Positions 22,976-34,404 of a stretch of DNA of 36,021 nt are shown here, piece after piece; position 1 is the first letter of the stretch; every line of letters starts with the position of its first letter. The translations under genes and the position numbers were made by a program. The stretch is from Cruorifilaria tuberocauda (Eukaryota > Nematoda > Chromadorea > Rhabditida > Onchocercidae). The stretch spans positions 1 to 36,021 of the forward strand of contig JABVXU010000541.1 of the NCBI GenBank assembly GCA_013365365.1, given 5' to 3'. Under the pieces are notes generated by a model that saw only the letters and a list, made by a program, of their open reading frames with translations, had not been told where the DNA came from and made no database searches.

Positions 22976-23850
22976 TATTAAATGAAATTTTTTTTCCATG
23001 CATATTTTCCTCTCTCTGATAAGTTTCTTTCAAATAAAATGCAATCATCAATAAAAGAAATGATCAATCTAATATAATACAACTAAGCTTTCTAATGATT
23101 ACTCTCATTTTTGTGATGTAAATGCTTTAAGTAAGTAAAAGAAAGAAATCTAATCTCTATGGTGATCGTTTAGTTAAGCCTTAGCTTGTAAATTCTATGA
23201 ATAAGCTAGAAGAAAAAAAAAAGATAATTGCTAACTGGAGAAAAGAAAAGAAATTTATTTCTTTTTTTCAATAAACAAATGAATCATAAATTTTTATCTT
23301 TTTATTTTAATTTAATTCGTTATTTTCAATTTCAATTTTAATATTAAATTTTCATTGTTATCAATTTAATAAATAAATTCGTTTTATTTTAATTTTTTTT
23401 CTCTTTCTTTTTCTTCTTTTTTCTACTTTTCATTGAAATATAATTTCTTTTTTGCTTAATATTTTTCTCTTTCGTTTTTTTTTTCTGCTTATTTCATATT
23501 TTATTTAAATTGAATTGATGAGACAAATTGAGTTCTGGTGACAACTATCATATCAATTGAATGGTTCAAAGATTATCAGAAATAAAATAATTCGCTTACT
23601 TTCTTTTTTTTTTCATAAGTTATTACTTAATTAAAAATTCAATTAATAAAATATAATAGCATTTTATTGTTGGTAAGAGAATATTTAATAAATTTTCAAT
23701 ATCATTAATTACACTTCATCGTTTCATTTTATAATTTTATCAATTTCACATCCATAGCTAATATCATGAAATTTTTTTTTAAATCAACTCCCTCTACCTT
23801 TATCAACTCATATCCTTTAATCATTTATCGATAATAGATAAATCAAACGA

Positions 23851-24275
23851 ATGAATTGAAATTCATTGAAACTTCCTTTTGCATGCATTACAAATACCTG
23901 AGTGAAAAGGTGAGTACCTATATTATTATTATATTAAACATATTACATTTTAAATATCAATATGCATTATATCATTTTTTCACTTTAAATCTTTACTATT
24001 TGTGTAGGTGTGTGTGCATGTTATCTTTGGAAGAAATATCTGATCATGGTGATAACGATGATAACGATGACGATACAGTGATAAAGATGATTTTGAAGAT
24101 GATAATGATTGATGAATATTATCAGTTATCACTATTAGTAGTAGTAGTAGTGAAAGCAAATAGAAGGAGGATAATTATAGGAAAAGAAAAACAAAAAAAA
24201 GGACATAGTATAGAATTAGCAATACAAGAGAAAAGTTTATTACTTGAGAAGAGAAGGACTCATTCAATTTCATGA
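23851..24275 (+). other. Open frame with a consensus splice donor; possible short first exon, status unknown
   Basis: A plus-strand frame without stops runs for about 139 codons to a TGA at about 24273-24275. Near its start, ATG CAT TAC AAA TAC CTG AGT GAA AAG is followed by GTGAGT, a textbook 5' splice site, so the short peptide MHYKYLSEK could be a first coding exon of a plus-strand gene. The rest of the frame is partly simple-sequence (GATGATAAC and GTAGTAGTA runs give DDNDDDT and VVVVVK), with a charged tail (KEKQKKGHS). I recognise no family. It could be chance. Confidence 0.2.
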
Positions 24276-24298
24276 AATTTCATTCATTTTTAAACTTC

Positions 24299-24336
24299 CT
24301 TCCCTCTCGTTCCCTCTCTCTCTCTCTCTCTCTTTT
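24299..24336. repeat. (CT)n microsatellite
   Basis: A CT run preceded by CCCTCTCGTTCCC. It lies within a 72-codon frame that is an artefact. Confidence 0.92.
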
Positions 24337-25720
24337 TCAACCAATACCACTTTCTTCTTCAATAAATAGCAAAGGAATTTGGTTAGTTTTAAATTGGATA
24401 AGCTATTTTATACTTTATAAATTTTCATTCAATCGTTTTGATTTAAATTTCAATTTCAATTTCAATCCTTTTAAAACTTTCTTTTTTTAGCAGCAATTTT
24501 CTTCATTACTTTCTTATCATAAAGTTAATTGATATTTAGTTTTTTAATAATAAAGAATGGAAATAGAAAAAAAAACAATTAAAAAAATATATGAAATAGT
24601 GAAAAAATTGATTGACAAATCATATAATTTTGCTGTACAATTATCAGTACACCATCAATATTACTTTCATCTTCTAAGCTGGAAAACAATTTATTTAAAA
24701 TATATCATTAATTTGAGGAAACTTCATAGTAATGACATCCGAAAGTTAAAACTTTAAGTAAGTTAAGTTTAAATAATTTGGAAAATAAATTATTTTGTTA
24801 AAAAAGTTTTTAAAAATAACTTGTGTTGCAAATAAACTATTTTTTCAAAATTTTCTCTTTTTTTCATTTTTAATTTACCTCGCTGAAAAGTAAAGTTGTA
24901 AGTAGTTTAAGCAATAGTTAATTGCAAAAAAAATTTATAACATCAATTCATAAGTTATTACTTTAAAATAATTTTAAAAATTTTATTTTGTATTAAAAAA
25001 ATTAAAATTAAATTAAAAAATTAAAAATTGAAAAAATTTATATTGTAATGTTTGAAATGTTTAGAGACATTTTATAAATGTTCTAATTTTTGCTTTTATT
25101 CTATAAATTACTTTCATTTTATAAGTTGGAATTCCAGAACGGTTAAATGTCAGTTTATTTAATTACTTACTTCCATCTTTCAATTAAGTAACCAATTTAC
25201 CTTTATGATCATTTTTAGTAATTAATATTGATAGCTTAAAAAATACCTTTTTTCTTATTCCACATTTACTGTTGTTTATAATATTTCATTTACTATATTT
25301 CAATTACTATACATTATTATTAATTAATATTAATTAAATAGAATAATTCATACATCAATTTTAATTCGATTATTTTCAAAAGAAAGAAAAAATTCTACGT
25401 TTATTTATTTATTTCCAATTTTTATTTATTTTAATCGTATGAAATGAATTATTAATTTTCATTTACCAAAACTAAAACAAATATATTCCCGAGAGAATGG
25501 AGGAAAAAGAAATCAATATTTCTATATAGCAACAATAATAAATCCTATTTCTATTACTCATTATTGAGGAACAATGGGTAGTATTTTTATCAGTTCAATT
25601 TTTTTTTCCTTTAATTGATTGATAATTAAATCAAACATCATATTTTTTCATTTCTTTTTTTACTTTCTTTTCTAATATTCATTTTTCATTCTCAATTTCT
25701 TTTTCTCTCCATTATCATGC
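24337..25720. other. AT-rich stretch, no gene seen
   Basis: Hexanucleotide TTTCAA repeats occur near 24448. A plus-strand frame of 66 codons at 24557 is dominated by K, I and N codons, as expected of AT-rich DNA, and has no splice or domain support. Confidence 0.45.
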
Positions 25721-26175
25721 AAAGATAAATGATAAGAATTTCTCATTTCTATCATATATATTATCTATTCTTCCTTTCATTTTGTATATATGTATGAAAG
25801 TATGAATAAAATGAAGTGGAAACTTTTTTCAAATAAAGTAGTATTGTAAATATGGTAAAAGAAAACAGTACTGTAAATATAGTACTATACTTTAAATAAT
25901 AAAGTAGTTAAAAGTGATTGGAATTGATGTTTATCCTTTTTATAGTGATAATAATATGAGATTATCAATAAAGATAGAGTATCATTATTTATATTATCTA
26001 TTTTTCCTTCCTTTTTTATATATGTGAAATTAATAAATAAAATAAATAAAGTAATACTGTCAATACAGTATTGTATTGTAAAACAATAAAAGTAATCAAA
26101 AGTAGAATTGATATTTATCCTTTTTATAGTGATAATAATATGAGGTTACTAATAGAAGATAGAATATCATTATAA
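25721..26175. repeat. Diverged tandem duplication, period about 184 bp
   Basis: TTATCCTTTTTATAGTGATA occurs at 25931 and again at 26115. Flanking blocks (TATTATCTATTTTTCCTTCC, AATAAAGTA, GTATTGTAAA) recur in order. A third, weaker unit lies to the left (25721-25850). Confidence 0.7.
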
Positions 26176-26512
26176 TTTACCCTATTCCTTCTTCTTCTTC
26201 TTCTTCATCATCATCATTATTATCATTGAAACTACACAATCATCATCGTTAGCATTTCCATTATCCAACTGATACGATAGGAGGGAGACATGAAGTAGAG
26301 GAAAAGAATTGACAACTTATCTCCAACTGACAATATCAATGACATCAATCAGACGACACCATCACGACACTTTTTATTTTTCATAATAATTTCACTTTAT
26401 TTCTTTTTTTTATTTGCTTCTTTATAGAAGATATCTTTCAAAAAAATTCACTTTTTCAATTAATTTAATTTATTAATTTAATTAAATTCCATTCTTTTTT
26501 CTTATTTATCTA

Positions 26513-26670
26513 CAAAAAATCTTAATATTATTCGTATTTCTCCATAAAAAATCATGATATTATGCGTATTTCTCTATAAAAAATCATAATATTATGCGTA
26601 TTTACCTATGAAAAATCCTAATATTTTTTGTATTTATATATAAAAAATCATAATATTATTCGTATCGTAG
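26513..26670. repeat. 32-bp minisatellite, five copies
   Basis: AAAAAATCATGATATTATGC followed by GTATTTCTCTAT recurs with starts exactly 32 bp apart (26519, 26551, 26583, 26615, 26647). Copy 4 is the most altered. Confidence 0.88.
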
Positions 26671-27285
26671 TTATATATACATATATGTATGTATACATAT
26701 AAAATCACAATATTTGCATCATAGTTATATTCAAATAATTTCAACAGAATTATTTATATGATAATTAAATAAGCAAAACCCGTTAAGTATTAATATATAC
26801 AAAAAATGCAAAGTTTTGTTGCAAAAAATTAATTAAAGCTTAATTTATGTTAGAAAAAGCAGTATACTATTAAAAAGTAAACGAAAAGCTACTTTTTCTT
26901 CAAATAATAAATAACTTTTCGTACAATAAATTGCTATTTGTTATAAATTAATTTAACCGCAGAATGATAAATTTAAATTTTTTAATTTTACCTTTATTTC
27001 TTGATTCTTTATCATTCATAAACATTATCAAGTAATCAATCAAATAAATTTCCTCCTTATTAATTTTTTAATTTTTATTTTTCAAAATTCATTTTCCTTT
27101 CGTTTCCTTTCTCTAATTTCTTCATCTTTTCGATTTTTTTTTTCAATGAAAAAATTATCAATTTAAAAAATGGATTGAATTCATCTGTTCAAAAGTAAAT
27201 TGATAAAAAAAAAACGCCTGCTAACCATATGCGCTTATTTAAAGGATAACAAAATATGAGCTAACAGATGTGAAATTTAGACTTT
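26671..27285. other. AT-rich stretch, no gene seen
   Basis: It starts with a TATATACATATATGTATG-type run (26675-26700) and has no exon-like segment. Confidence 0.45.
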
Positions 27286-27294
27286 TCTCCCTCC

Positions 27295-27328
<34 letters not shown>
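27286..27328. repeat. (CT)n microsatellite
   Basis: Pure CT runs separated by a CTTT interruption. Confidence 0.92.
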
Positions 27329-27884
27329 AAAATGCATTTTTTTTTGAGATGAAACAAAGAGAGAAAGAGAAGAAGTGATGATAAATTAAAATAGGAAATA
27401 GAATATCGAATTAATAATACATCCTATTGAATGGATTAATAAACAATTTTCAACTCTAATAAACAATTATTTATGCTTCTCATTCCATTCTCATTTAAAC
27501 TCTATTCCATATCAATTTAAGTAATATCCATTCAATAAAATAATCTAATTTTTAATTTAACCTATCATTTTATCAAAAATCTATTTCATAGCAATTTAAA
27601 TAATATCCATTTAATAAAGTAATCATATTTTTAATTTAACTTATCTTTTTATCAGGAAAAAAAAGATAAAATGAAAAGAAAAGGAAAATTTTCCTCTTTT
27701 TAAATAGCTAACATTGATTATTTGAAAAAAAAAATTTGCGTTATTAAATAGAATGAAAAGCAAAAAAAAAAAAAGAGAACGAATTTCAAATGAAATCTTT
27801 TAAAAATGTGATAATTTTTTTTTTTTTTTTGCAAAACGAAAAATTTTTTTTTAATTTTATTCAAAATTCATTCAATTATCTTAC

Positions 27885-28251
27885 CATTGTATTGGCGCAT
27901 TATTGATTTTTGGAAATTTAAAAAAAAATTCATCAAATTCAAGTAAATTCCTTCTTCTTCCTCTTCCTTACTACGATCGTTTCCCCTCTCATGACGAACC
28001 GCAACTTCATTTATTCCTTCTTTATCCCTCATGATTTTTCCATCAAATTCATCGTAGATAGATATTTTATACTCTTTTTTTTTCCAGATATGCATATATA
28101 CAAAAAAAAGGATGGGAAAAAAAGCGGTCAACCTTTGACCTTGCACATCAATTAGTAAAACTTGAAGTACATAACAATTCATATTGTTCACATTGAAGTA
28201 CTTTCTCTGGAGCATAAAAGAAACTTCTCCTAAACCTAAACCATTAAACAA
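27885..28251 (-). other. Minus-strand open frame ending at a consensus splice donor; candidate exon
   Basis: A minus-strand frame open for 127 codons begins MFNGLGLGEVSFMLQRKYFN and contains an acidic/basic stretch (RHERGNDRSKEEEEEG). At 27885 the sequence CAATG is followed by GTAAGA, a strong nematode-type donor, so an exon ending there is possible. An internal ATG gives MRDKEGINEVAVRHERGNDR as an alternative start. There is no resemblance that I can see to any part of LSD1 or any other family. The segment is less AT-rich than its surroundings (28000-28250). It could be a 5' exon of a minus-strand gene, possibly the LSD1-like one 23 kb away, or a chance frame. Confidence 0.25.
28126..28142 (-). 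promoter_or_regulatory. DR1-like nuclear-receptor site
   Basis: On the minus strand the sequence reads AAGGTCAAAGGTTGACC: an extended half-site AAGGTCA, then one base, then AGGTTG. This resembles the DR1 arrangement bound by HNF4/COUP/RXR-type receptors, which are abundant in nematodes. It lies inside the candidate exon, so it may be chance. Confidence 0.25.
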
Positions 28252-28339
28252 TTCACATCAGCAGGTGAATGAATGAATCTGCTTACAAAATACTCAAACA
28301 TTTTGTTAGAAATGCTATTATCATCATCATTTAATCCTT

Positions 28340-28620
28340 CTCTGATCTAGAATCCATCCCTCTTTTCCATCAGAATCCTTCCCTCTCTTCTATAAGAATC
28401 CATCCCTCTCTTCCGATAAGAATTCTCCCCTCTCTCCTATAAGAATTTAATCCGTTTTTTCATGAGAATCCTTCATTATTTTCCATAAGAATCCGTTTAT
28501 TCTTCATTTCTCCTCTCCATAAAAATCCTTCTCTCCCTTGCATAAGAATCCTCCTCACTCTTTAAGAATCCTTTCTTCAATTTTATAAAAATCCTTCATC
28601 ATCAAAATCCTCTTTTTCAC
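28340..28620. repeat. Degenerate minisatellite, about 27-32 bp units
   Basis: About nine units share ATAAGAATCC followed by a CTCTCTTC-type pyrimidine block, with variable spacing. The unit (CCTCTCTTCCGATAAGAATCC) is reminiscent of half a unit of the 57-bp array at 17.5-17.9 kb (CCTCTTCTATCCCGATAATACAAATCC). Confidence 0.75.
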
Positions 28621-29590
28621 ATTTCACGCTTTCAATTCAATTCAGATAATTTGAAAATCCCTCATTCTTTCTCTTTTAACATATGAATGAATCAATGAAG
28701 GTAAAAATATTGAATTAAATTTGAATGATAAAATTTTGCCTAGACAGGAAATAAACAAGATATCCGGTTAATACACTCACTACAAATATTATTCTATTCC
28801 TTCATAAATACATAAAATTAATTCGTCTGCTTGTTAATTCTCTGATCAATGCTAATTAATAATAATTCATTCGATTTCAAGGCTATTTCAAATTATCCTT
28901 CATTTTTCTTTTTCAAACTATTTAAACTTTAAAAAAAAAAGAATAAAGTAAACTGTTGTTTTATTTCCGTTTTTCTACTCAAATTTAACAAATAATATTT
29001 ACCTTTCTACGGTATACCCATTTTTGTTCACCTTTCTCTTACCTTCTCTCATATTTAATTTCCTTGGAGCAAAAAAAAAAAAGAAGCAAAAAACAGGTTT
29101 ACTTTTTGGATACAATCAAAGAGATTTCTTAAAATGCTATAAGTTCAGCAATACAACCAACTGCTATCTGTCATTTAGTACTTTTTTCTTTTGAAAAAAA
29201 ATTTTTTTAAATATACGACTATATATATCATCTGATAGGGTTTGTTCTAAGTTTCAACATAACGTTGCTAAAGATATATTATCAATTATCAATTTTCATA
29301 TTTAAAGAGAGAGGAAAAGTAATACTTCTTACTTTATCAATTAGTTTTAGTAAAATGAAAAAGAAAAAGGGAATTTTTTTTTGTATGCAGGCAAATAAAA
29401 CGTATTGAAAAGTAAAATATCACTGAACTTTTTAAATCCCATTACTTTCATGATCGTCAAATATATAAAAAATAATTTATTAGTTCCAATACACTTAATT
29501 AATTAGCAAAGTAAAATTAATCAAAATTATTATCAATTCAAATAACTTCCATTTATCCTGTCTTATTAATTTTCTCTTATTCATATTTGT
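28621..29590. other. AT-rich stretch with one weak exon-like island
   Basis: On the minus strand, at about 29060-29005, ATG AGA GAA GGT AAG AGA opens a frame (MREGKRKVNKNGYTVE) that runs to AG|GTAAAT, a good donor. The island is only about 50 bp long and there is no partner exon, so I do not call a gene. Confidence 0.25.
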
Positions 29591-29593
29591 AAA

Positions 29594-29603
29594 GTCTCTT
29601 CTT

Positions 29604-29637
<34 letters not shown>
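29594..29637. repeat. (CT)n microsatellite
   Basis: A long pure CT run following CTTTCTTT. Confidence 0.93.
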
Positions 29638-29638
<1 letters not shown>

Positions 29639-29870
29639 ATCTCGTTTTATTATCATTCAATTAGCAATATTCTTATCATAAATGATAATTAAAATAACGT
29701 ATTATTATTATTATTATATTCCTTAATTTAAGTTCAACCAAACTTTTTCTAACTTTCATTTCCTAGAGTAACTCCAAATCTCTCTTCACTGATCTCATTT
29801 TAAATTTCAAAATTTCACTTCTTCCTCCTTCTGCTACACATTCCGTATTCATCAAATATATTAAATCACA

Positions 29871-29914
29871 CCTCTCCCTCCCTCTCTCCCTCTCTCTCTC
29901 TCTCCCTCTCTCTG
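29871..29914. repeat. (CT/CCCT)n microsatellite
   Basis: CCCTCTCTCC units mixed with CT, next to an unusually GC-rich patch (29925-29970). A minus-strand frame of RERERE repeats across it is an artefact. Confidence 0.92.
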
Positions 29915-29924
29915 TCCCGTACTT

Positions 29925-30060
29925 CCATTTCTTCCAGTCCGCCTCCCCCCGCACATCCTTTCATTCCCCGCCTCTATCGTTGTTATCATCAAAACTACTT
30001 TCAGGCAATTGCCATCATTCCCTACTACTCGGTTCACTCATGAAATCATGGCCTCTTATC
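29925..30060. other. Locally GC-rich patch
   Basis: It contains TCCGCCTCCCCCCGCACATC and CCCCGCCTCTATCG, far richer in C than the rest of the gap. No frame is open across it with splice sites. It could be a promoter or 5' UTR segment, or an eroded exon. Confidence 0.3.
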
Positions 30061-30599
30061 AGTTCAATCATTTCTTTAATTTTTTCAATGATAATGTGAT
30101 AATTGATAACTTACTATAAAATTTATTGATCCAATCATTTCTGTTTACTTTTTACTTTATTTATTTAAATTTTTATCTTTTGTTGTAAAATTTACTGTTT
30201 ATTTTTCTACCACGTCAATAATACACATATTACCTGTTTCTATTTAGGTATTAATTATCATTACTTGTTATATTACTTCATAATATTTTTGAGTTTTAAT
30301 ACCTTTTTTTCCAGTAATCATGAAATATTTGAAAGATTTTCGTTATTAAGAATTATTCATTCAATTTATTTAACATTTTCTATCATGACAGATTAATATT
30401 CAATTCTTGAATTAAATAAAATAACTATCACTCGAATTTAAAATTAATTATAAATAATATTAATTAATTAAGTGATTAATACAATCAAAAGTAAAATATT
30501 CAACTTTGTGGTATAAAGTTATTTATCATAAGTGATAAATATATATGCATATAGTTAATATGAAATTAGTAATGTTTACAAAATTGATTAAAGCGTCAC

Positions 30600-30663
30600 C
30601 TTTTCAAATATCCATCGATCCGCTCTGTCCATCCATTTCATTTCCCGTCGATCGAGTGACCAC
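30600..30663 (-). other. Exon-like island bounded by splice sites, no partner found
   Basis: On the minus strand an acceptor-like ACCGCAG is followed by 64 bases that stay open in one frame (WSLDRREMKWMDRADRWIFE, then K) and end at AAAAG|GTGACG. It is much less AT-rich than the DNA on either side. I recognise no family in the peptide. The length (1 + 63) is compatible with an internal exon. It may also be a conserved non-coding or promoter segment. Confidence 0.25.
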
Positions 30664-30719
30664 CTGCGGTGATTTGCAAAATAGGTTCAGGTTTAGATAA
30701 TCAGTTTATTTATTCAAAA

Positions 30720-32440
30720 CTATTTATTTAGCATATAAATCATTCCTGTAAACAGTCATTATAATATAGGAATTTAATATAGTATTTGAAAATCGAAAAG
30801 TTCTCTTAGTCTAATTTTTCATTTCACAATCCTTCATTAATTAATTAATTAATTATTTAATCAATTTCAATTAGCTAAAAAAAACTTTTAAAATCATTTA
30901 CTCTTAAATTCTCCCAATTTATTATGCAAGCTTGAATTTTTTTTTAATTTTAATTTCCAACAAAAAAAAAAGATATTGATTGCTAATTGTTTAACGCGTT
31001 TCAAGTTTATTAATTTCTTATTTCCTGTTAAAATTTATAAGATAAGTAAATTTTTAAGCAAAAAAAAATCAATTATTATTTCATTAGCCAAAAATTTGTT
31101 CTACATTTTCATTTCCCACACACTGTAAATTGAACATGAAATAGTTACAATAATTGCATTGCATGACGTTATTACTAATATTATTGCGCCACTGTAATTT
31201 TCATTGTCATTAAAAAAATCAAAATTGGAAATCGAAATTAACGAACAAAAAAAAAAAGTGAATGATGTGAACTTTGTTATTATCAGTTGAAATTTTAAAA
31301 ATTTCTCAGAAATATTTTTACTCAAATATGATAAAAATTGTTATAATTACTTTGTTATATAGCTATTATTATACTTTAATATTTATTCCGCTATTCATTT
31401 TTACTTTTATTATTCAAATTTTAAGAAAAAAAAAAACAACTAGTGAAACAAAAGATTGAATCTGTAATTTACAAAAAGAATTTTTCCGAATGTTAGTTTT
31501 ATTTTAGTACTAAAGAATGAATTTATTTTTAAATTTTCAATAAAATTTCAAAATTTGAAATCTTTTTTTAATACTAAAAAAAAAAGGACTTTCTTTATAA
31601 TTCGATTTTAGCTATATTTAATGCTAATTATTTTTCCACTAATTACATTTAATAAATTACTGATGCATTTTGAAATTATCATATCAGTTTTACCGACTAT
31701 CTCCTTCTTTTATCATATCAGCTTAGGATTAATCAGACTTTATAGCTTCTTTGACAAAGAAATTTACTGTTATTTGGATTGATAAGCTTCATAATAAAAC
31801 GTTATATCCTATTGGTCATCTTTTATTAGCTCATTTTATTTAATCATTCATTCAATTACCTCTCTTCAGCTTCTTCAATTTATTGCCAATTTTTTTTTCT
31901 TGCTAATCAAAACATTCAATCAATAATCATATCAATTAATTAATTTAATAATTAAATGAGAGCAAATAAGCTAAATTAACAGGATAAAATAATAAGCTAG
32001 ACTTCATGGAAATAGGAACAATTACTTAATTCCAAATGATAAACAAATGATTGATCACATGAAATTTATACTTATCAATTTCTATTTTCCATTTTTTTTT
32101 TAAAATTCTCTTCCTATTCATCGCTTATCATCTTCTCTTAAATCTAATGGAATGAAAGATCAAAAGCTTATCATCTTATCATAATGCTCATGAAAAGAAA
32201 GGTAAATGAAATTCTTTTAATAATTTCAATTTTCTTTAAAATTTCAATAAATTTTTCTAATGAAATTTATCTAAAAATAATCAATAAATTAAAAATATGA
32301 CGTTTTAAATCAGTAAAAATAATTTTTTTTCCTACCATTTCATTGCCACAAAATGAAAAAAGAAAAAATGCCAAATGAGTTCAACGGATTGCAATGAAAT
32401 GAAAAATTAAAAAGGACACCAGAAAAAAAAGGGAAGAAGG
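30720..32440. other. AT-rich stretch, no gene seen
   Basis: Simple TTAATTAA runs occur at 30836-30860. Overlapping 61- and 74-codon frames on opposite strands at 31101-31459 are hydrophobic, AT-driven frames without splice or domain support. Confidence 0.45.
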
Positions 32441-32964
32441 AAAGAGATTTGAAAAAGATAAAGAGAGAAGTGAAAGGGGTAAGCTTAATGATATGACCAT
32501 TTAGAAATAAAAACTTTTCATCAAGTAAAAACCATGCTTTTTTTAAATGGAAATTACTAATTGTGATTTATTGAAACTAAGGTAAATGATTTTTTGATTG
32601 AAGCTAAGACAAATACCTTCGTTTTAAAAATATGTATGTAATTCTCAGGTGGAATAAACATTTTTGAAGTAATTAATTGAAAAAAATGGATGAAAAAATT
32701 GATCTATTTAATCAGATCTGATAAAACCTACTAATAATATTTTAACTAAAGTTATAGAAATAAATCAATTAAAAATAAAATCTTATATTATAAACTTTAA
32801 AGTATTTAACTTCATATTTAATACTTAATAATTTAAATGAAATTATATTTTAATAAAATATATTACATGAATGTATAAAGTGATCAAGCAATATAATTTC
32901 ACTTCATCTGATTGTAAAATTAGATGAATAAATAAATATTATGCAAAATGGACTAAGTAAATGC

Positions 32965-32995
32965 ATTGGCGCAAATGATGGATGATTGGCGCAAA
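32965..32995 (+). promoter_or_regulatory. Paired ATTGGCGCAAA motifs, 20 bp apart
   Basis: ATTGGCGCAAA occurs at 32965 and again at 32985 in the same orientation, each followed by an ATGATGGA-type block. TTGGCGC with flanking A/T resembles an E2F-type site. GGCGC is rare in DNA this AT-rich. A third ATTGGCGCA is at 27891. Confidence 0.3.
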
Positions 32996-33533
32996 ATGAT
33001 GGAAGACAGAGGAAGAAGTATGAGAAATGATGGAAAGAGATTTTAGATAGATTTTATATTCACATATAAACTGATTTGTATATCAATGAATTATTGAAAT
33101 CAATTGATCATATGTATTGTTGATAATTCTAAACAAATTCATTTGATTAAACTATCATAGAAATCAGTAATCCAAAAGAAAATTTATTCTAAAATTTATT
33201 CATTTCCATTTTTTCAATTTCACTTTTAATAAAATGACAAAAAATAAAAAATACATTTGTAAAGATTTATTAAATAAATCATATTTTACGGTATTTTTTC
33301 GATTTCTTTCTTTCTTTTTTTGGTGAAATAAAAATGGAAACTTGAAATGTTCAAATAAAAATTACATTAATAAACTTGCTAATGCATTTATGACGTTTTA
33401 TCATTCATATTTTATTTATTACTTGTAATAATTCAGTTTCGTTCTCTCTTTTTTATTTAGAATATTAATGAATGAATAGGCGAAGAATATTAAAAAGTAT
33501 TGATTTCAATTTTTCCAGTTTAAGATTTCAAAT

Positions 33534-33715
33534 TTTAAACATTAGAAGAGAAGTAAAGTGTTTCTTGATTTTCAATCATAAGTAGGTAAATTATCAGTAA
33601 ATGTGATAGATTTTTCGTCCATCCTTATACTCAAATTATTTAAACATTAGAAGAAAAGTAAAGAGTTTTTTGATTTCCAATTAGGTAAATTATCAGTAAG
33701 ATGGGATCAATTTTT
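33534..33715. repeat. 105-bp tandem duplication
   Basis: TTTAAACATTAGAAG, AAGTAAAG, TTTCTTGATTTTCAAT and GGTAAATTATCAGTAA occur in the same order in two copies with starts 105 bp apart. Copy 2 lacks a few bases. Confidence 0.8.
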
Positions 33716-34030
33716 AATTCATTCCCTACACCCAGAATATCTTCGCATACTTTTTCAAATTTAAAATTAAATAAATTACATCAAACTCATATTCAGGAAC
33801 AAGTAAAACTTTTTAAACACATATACACCAATAGCTTCTAATTTTTAATTTCAAATTATTTCTATGAAATTTTAAAATAAATTTATTGATATTTATTACT
33901 AATATAATTTCGATAGAAAATTTAAAATAAATCAATTACCATTTTAGTCATATGATTAATATTTACCAATCAATTAATTAAAATTTCAAACTAAATACTT
34001 TCATGTAGTAGTTAACTACAATTTAAAAAT

Positions 34031-34036
34031 TCCCTC

Positions 34037-34075
<39 letters not shown>
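34031..34075. repeat. (CT)n microsatellite
   Basis: A CT run of about 16 units after TCCCTCTTTC. A shorter CT tract follows at 34225-34245. Confidence 0.93.
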
Positions 34076-34404
34076 ATATTCAAAGTTTTTATAATTTTCA
34101 TAATCTCAAGTATGAGAGCTTAAGGAAGATAATTATAATATATTATATCCTTGACATATATTTGATCAAAATTTAATTCTTTCATTTCTATATAATCCAT
34201 TCATTTTTCAACAGCATCCTGTCTCCTCCTCTCTCTCTCTTGTCTGTATTTAAATTAATTTAAATATTTCATGAGAAATTTCATCACTTCGTTCTATCAG
34301 TATCGGTCGTCTTAGTAGTAGTATTGGTAAGAGTGGTAATAGCCGTACTAGTTAAGCAATAGAAGTAGCTAATTAATAATAAATGAATGTTAAATTAGGA
34401 CAAG

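Noticed and set aside
29763..29954. 63-codon minus-strand frame with RERERERG repeats
   Set aside because: Generated by the (CT)n tract; flanking residues show no domain and there is no splice context.
4925..34400. Transposon, retroelement, tRNA, rRNA and spliced-leader genes
   Set aside because: No reverse-transcriptase or transposase motif, no terminal repeats with an internal gene, no tRNA B-box (GGTTCGAATCC-like) with a paired acceptor stem, and no recognisable rRNA segment was seen.
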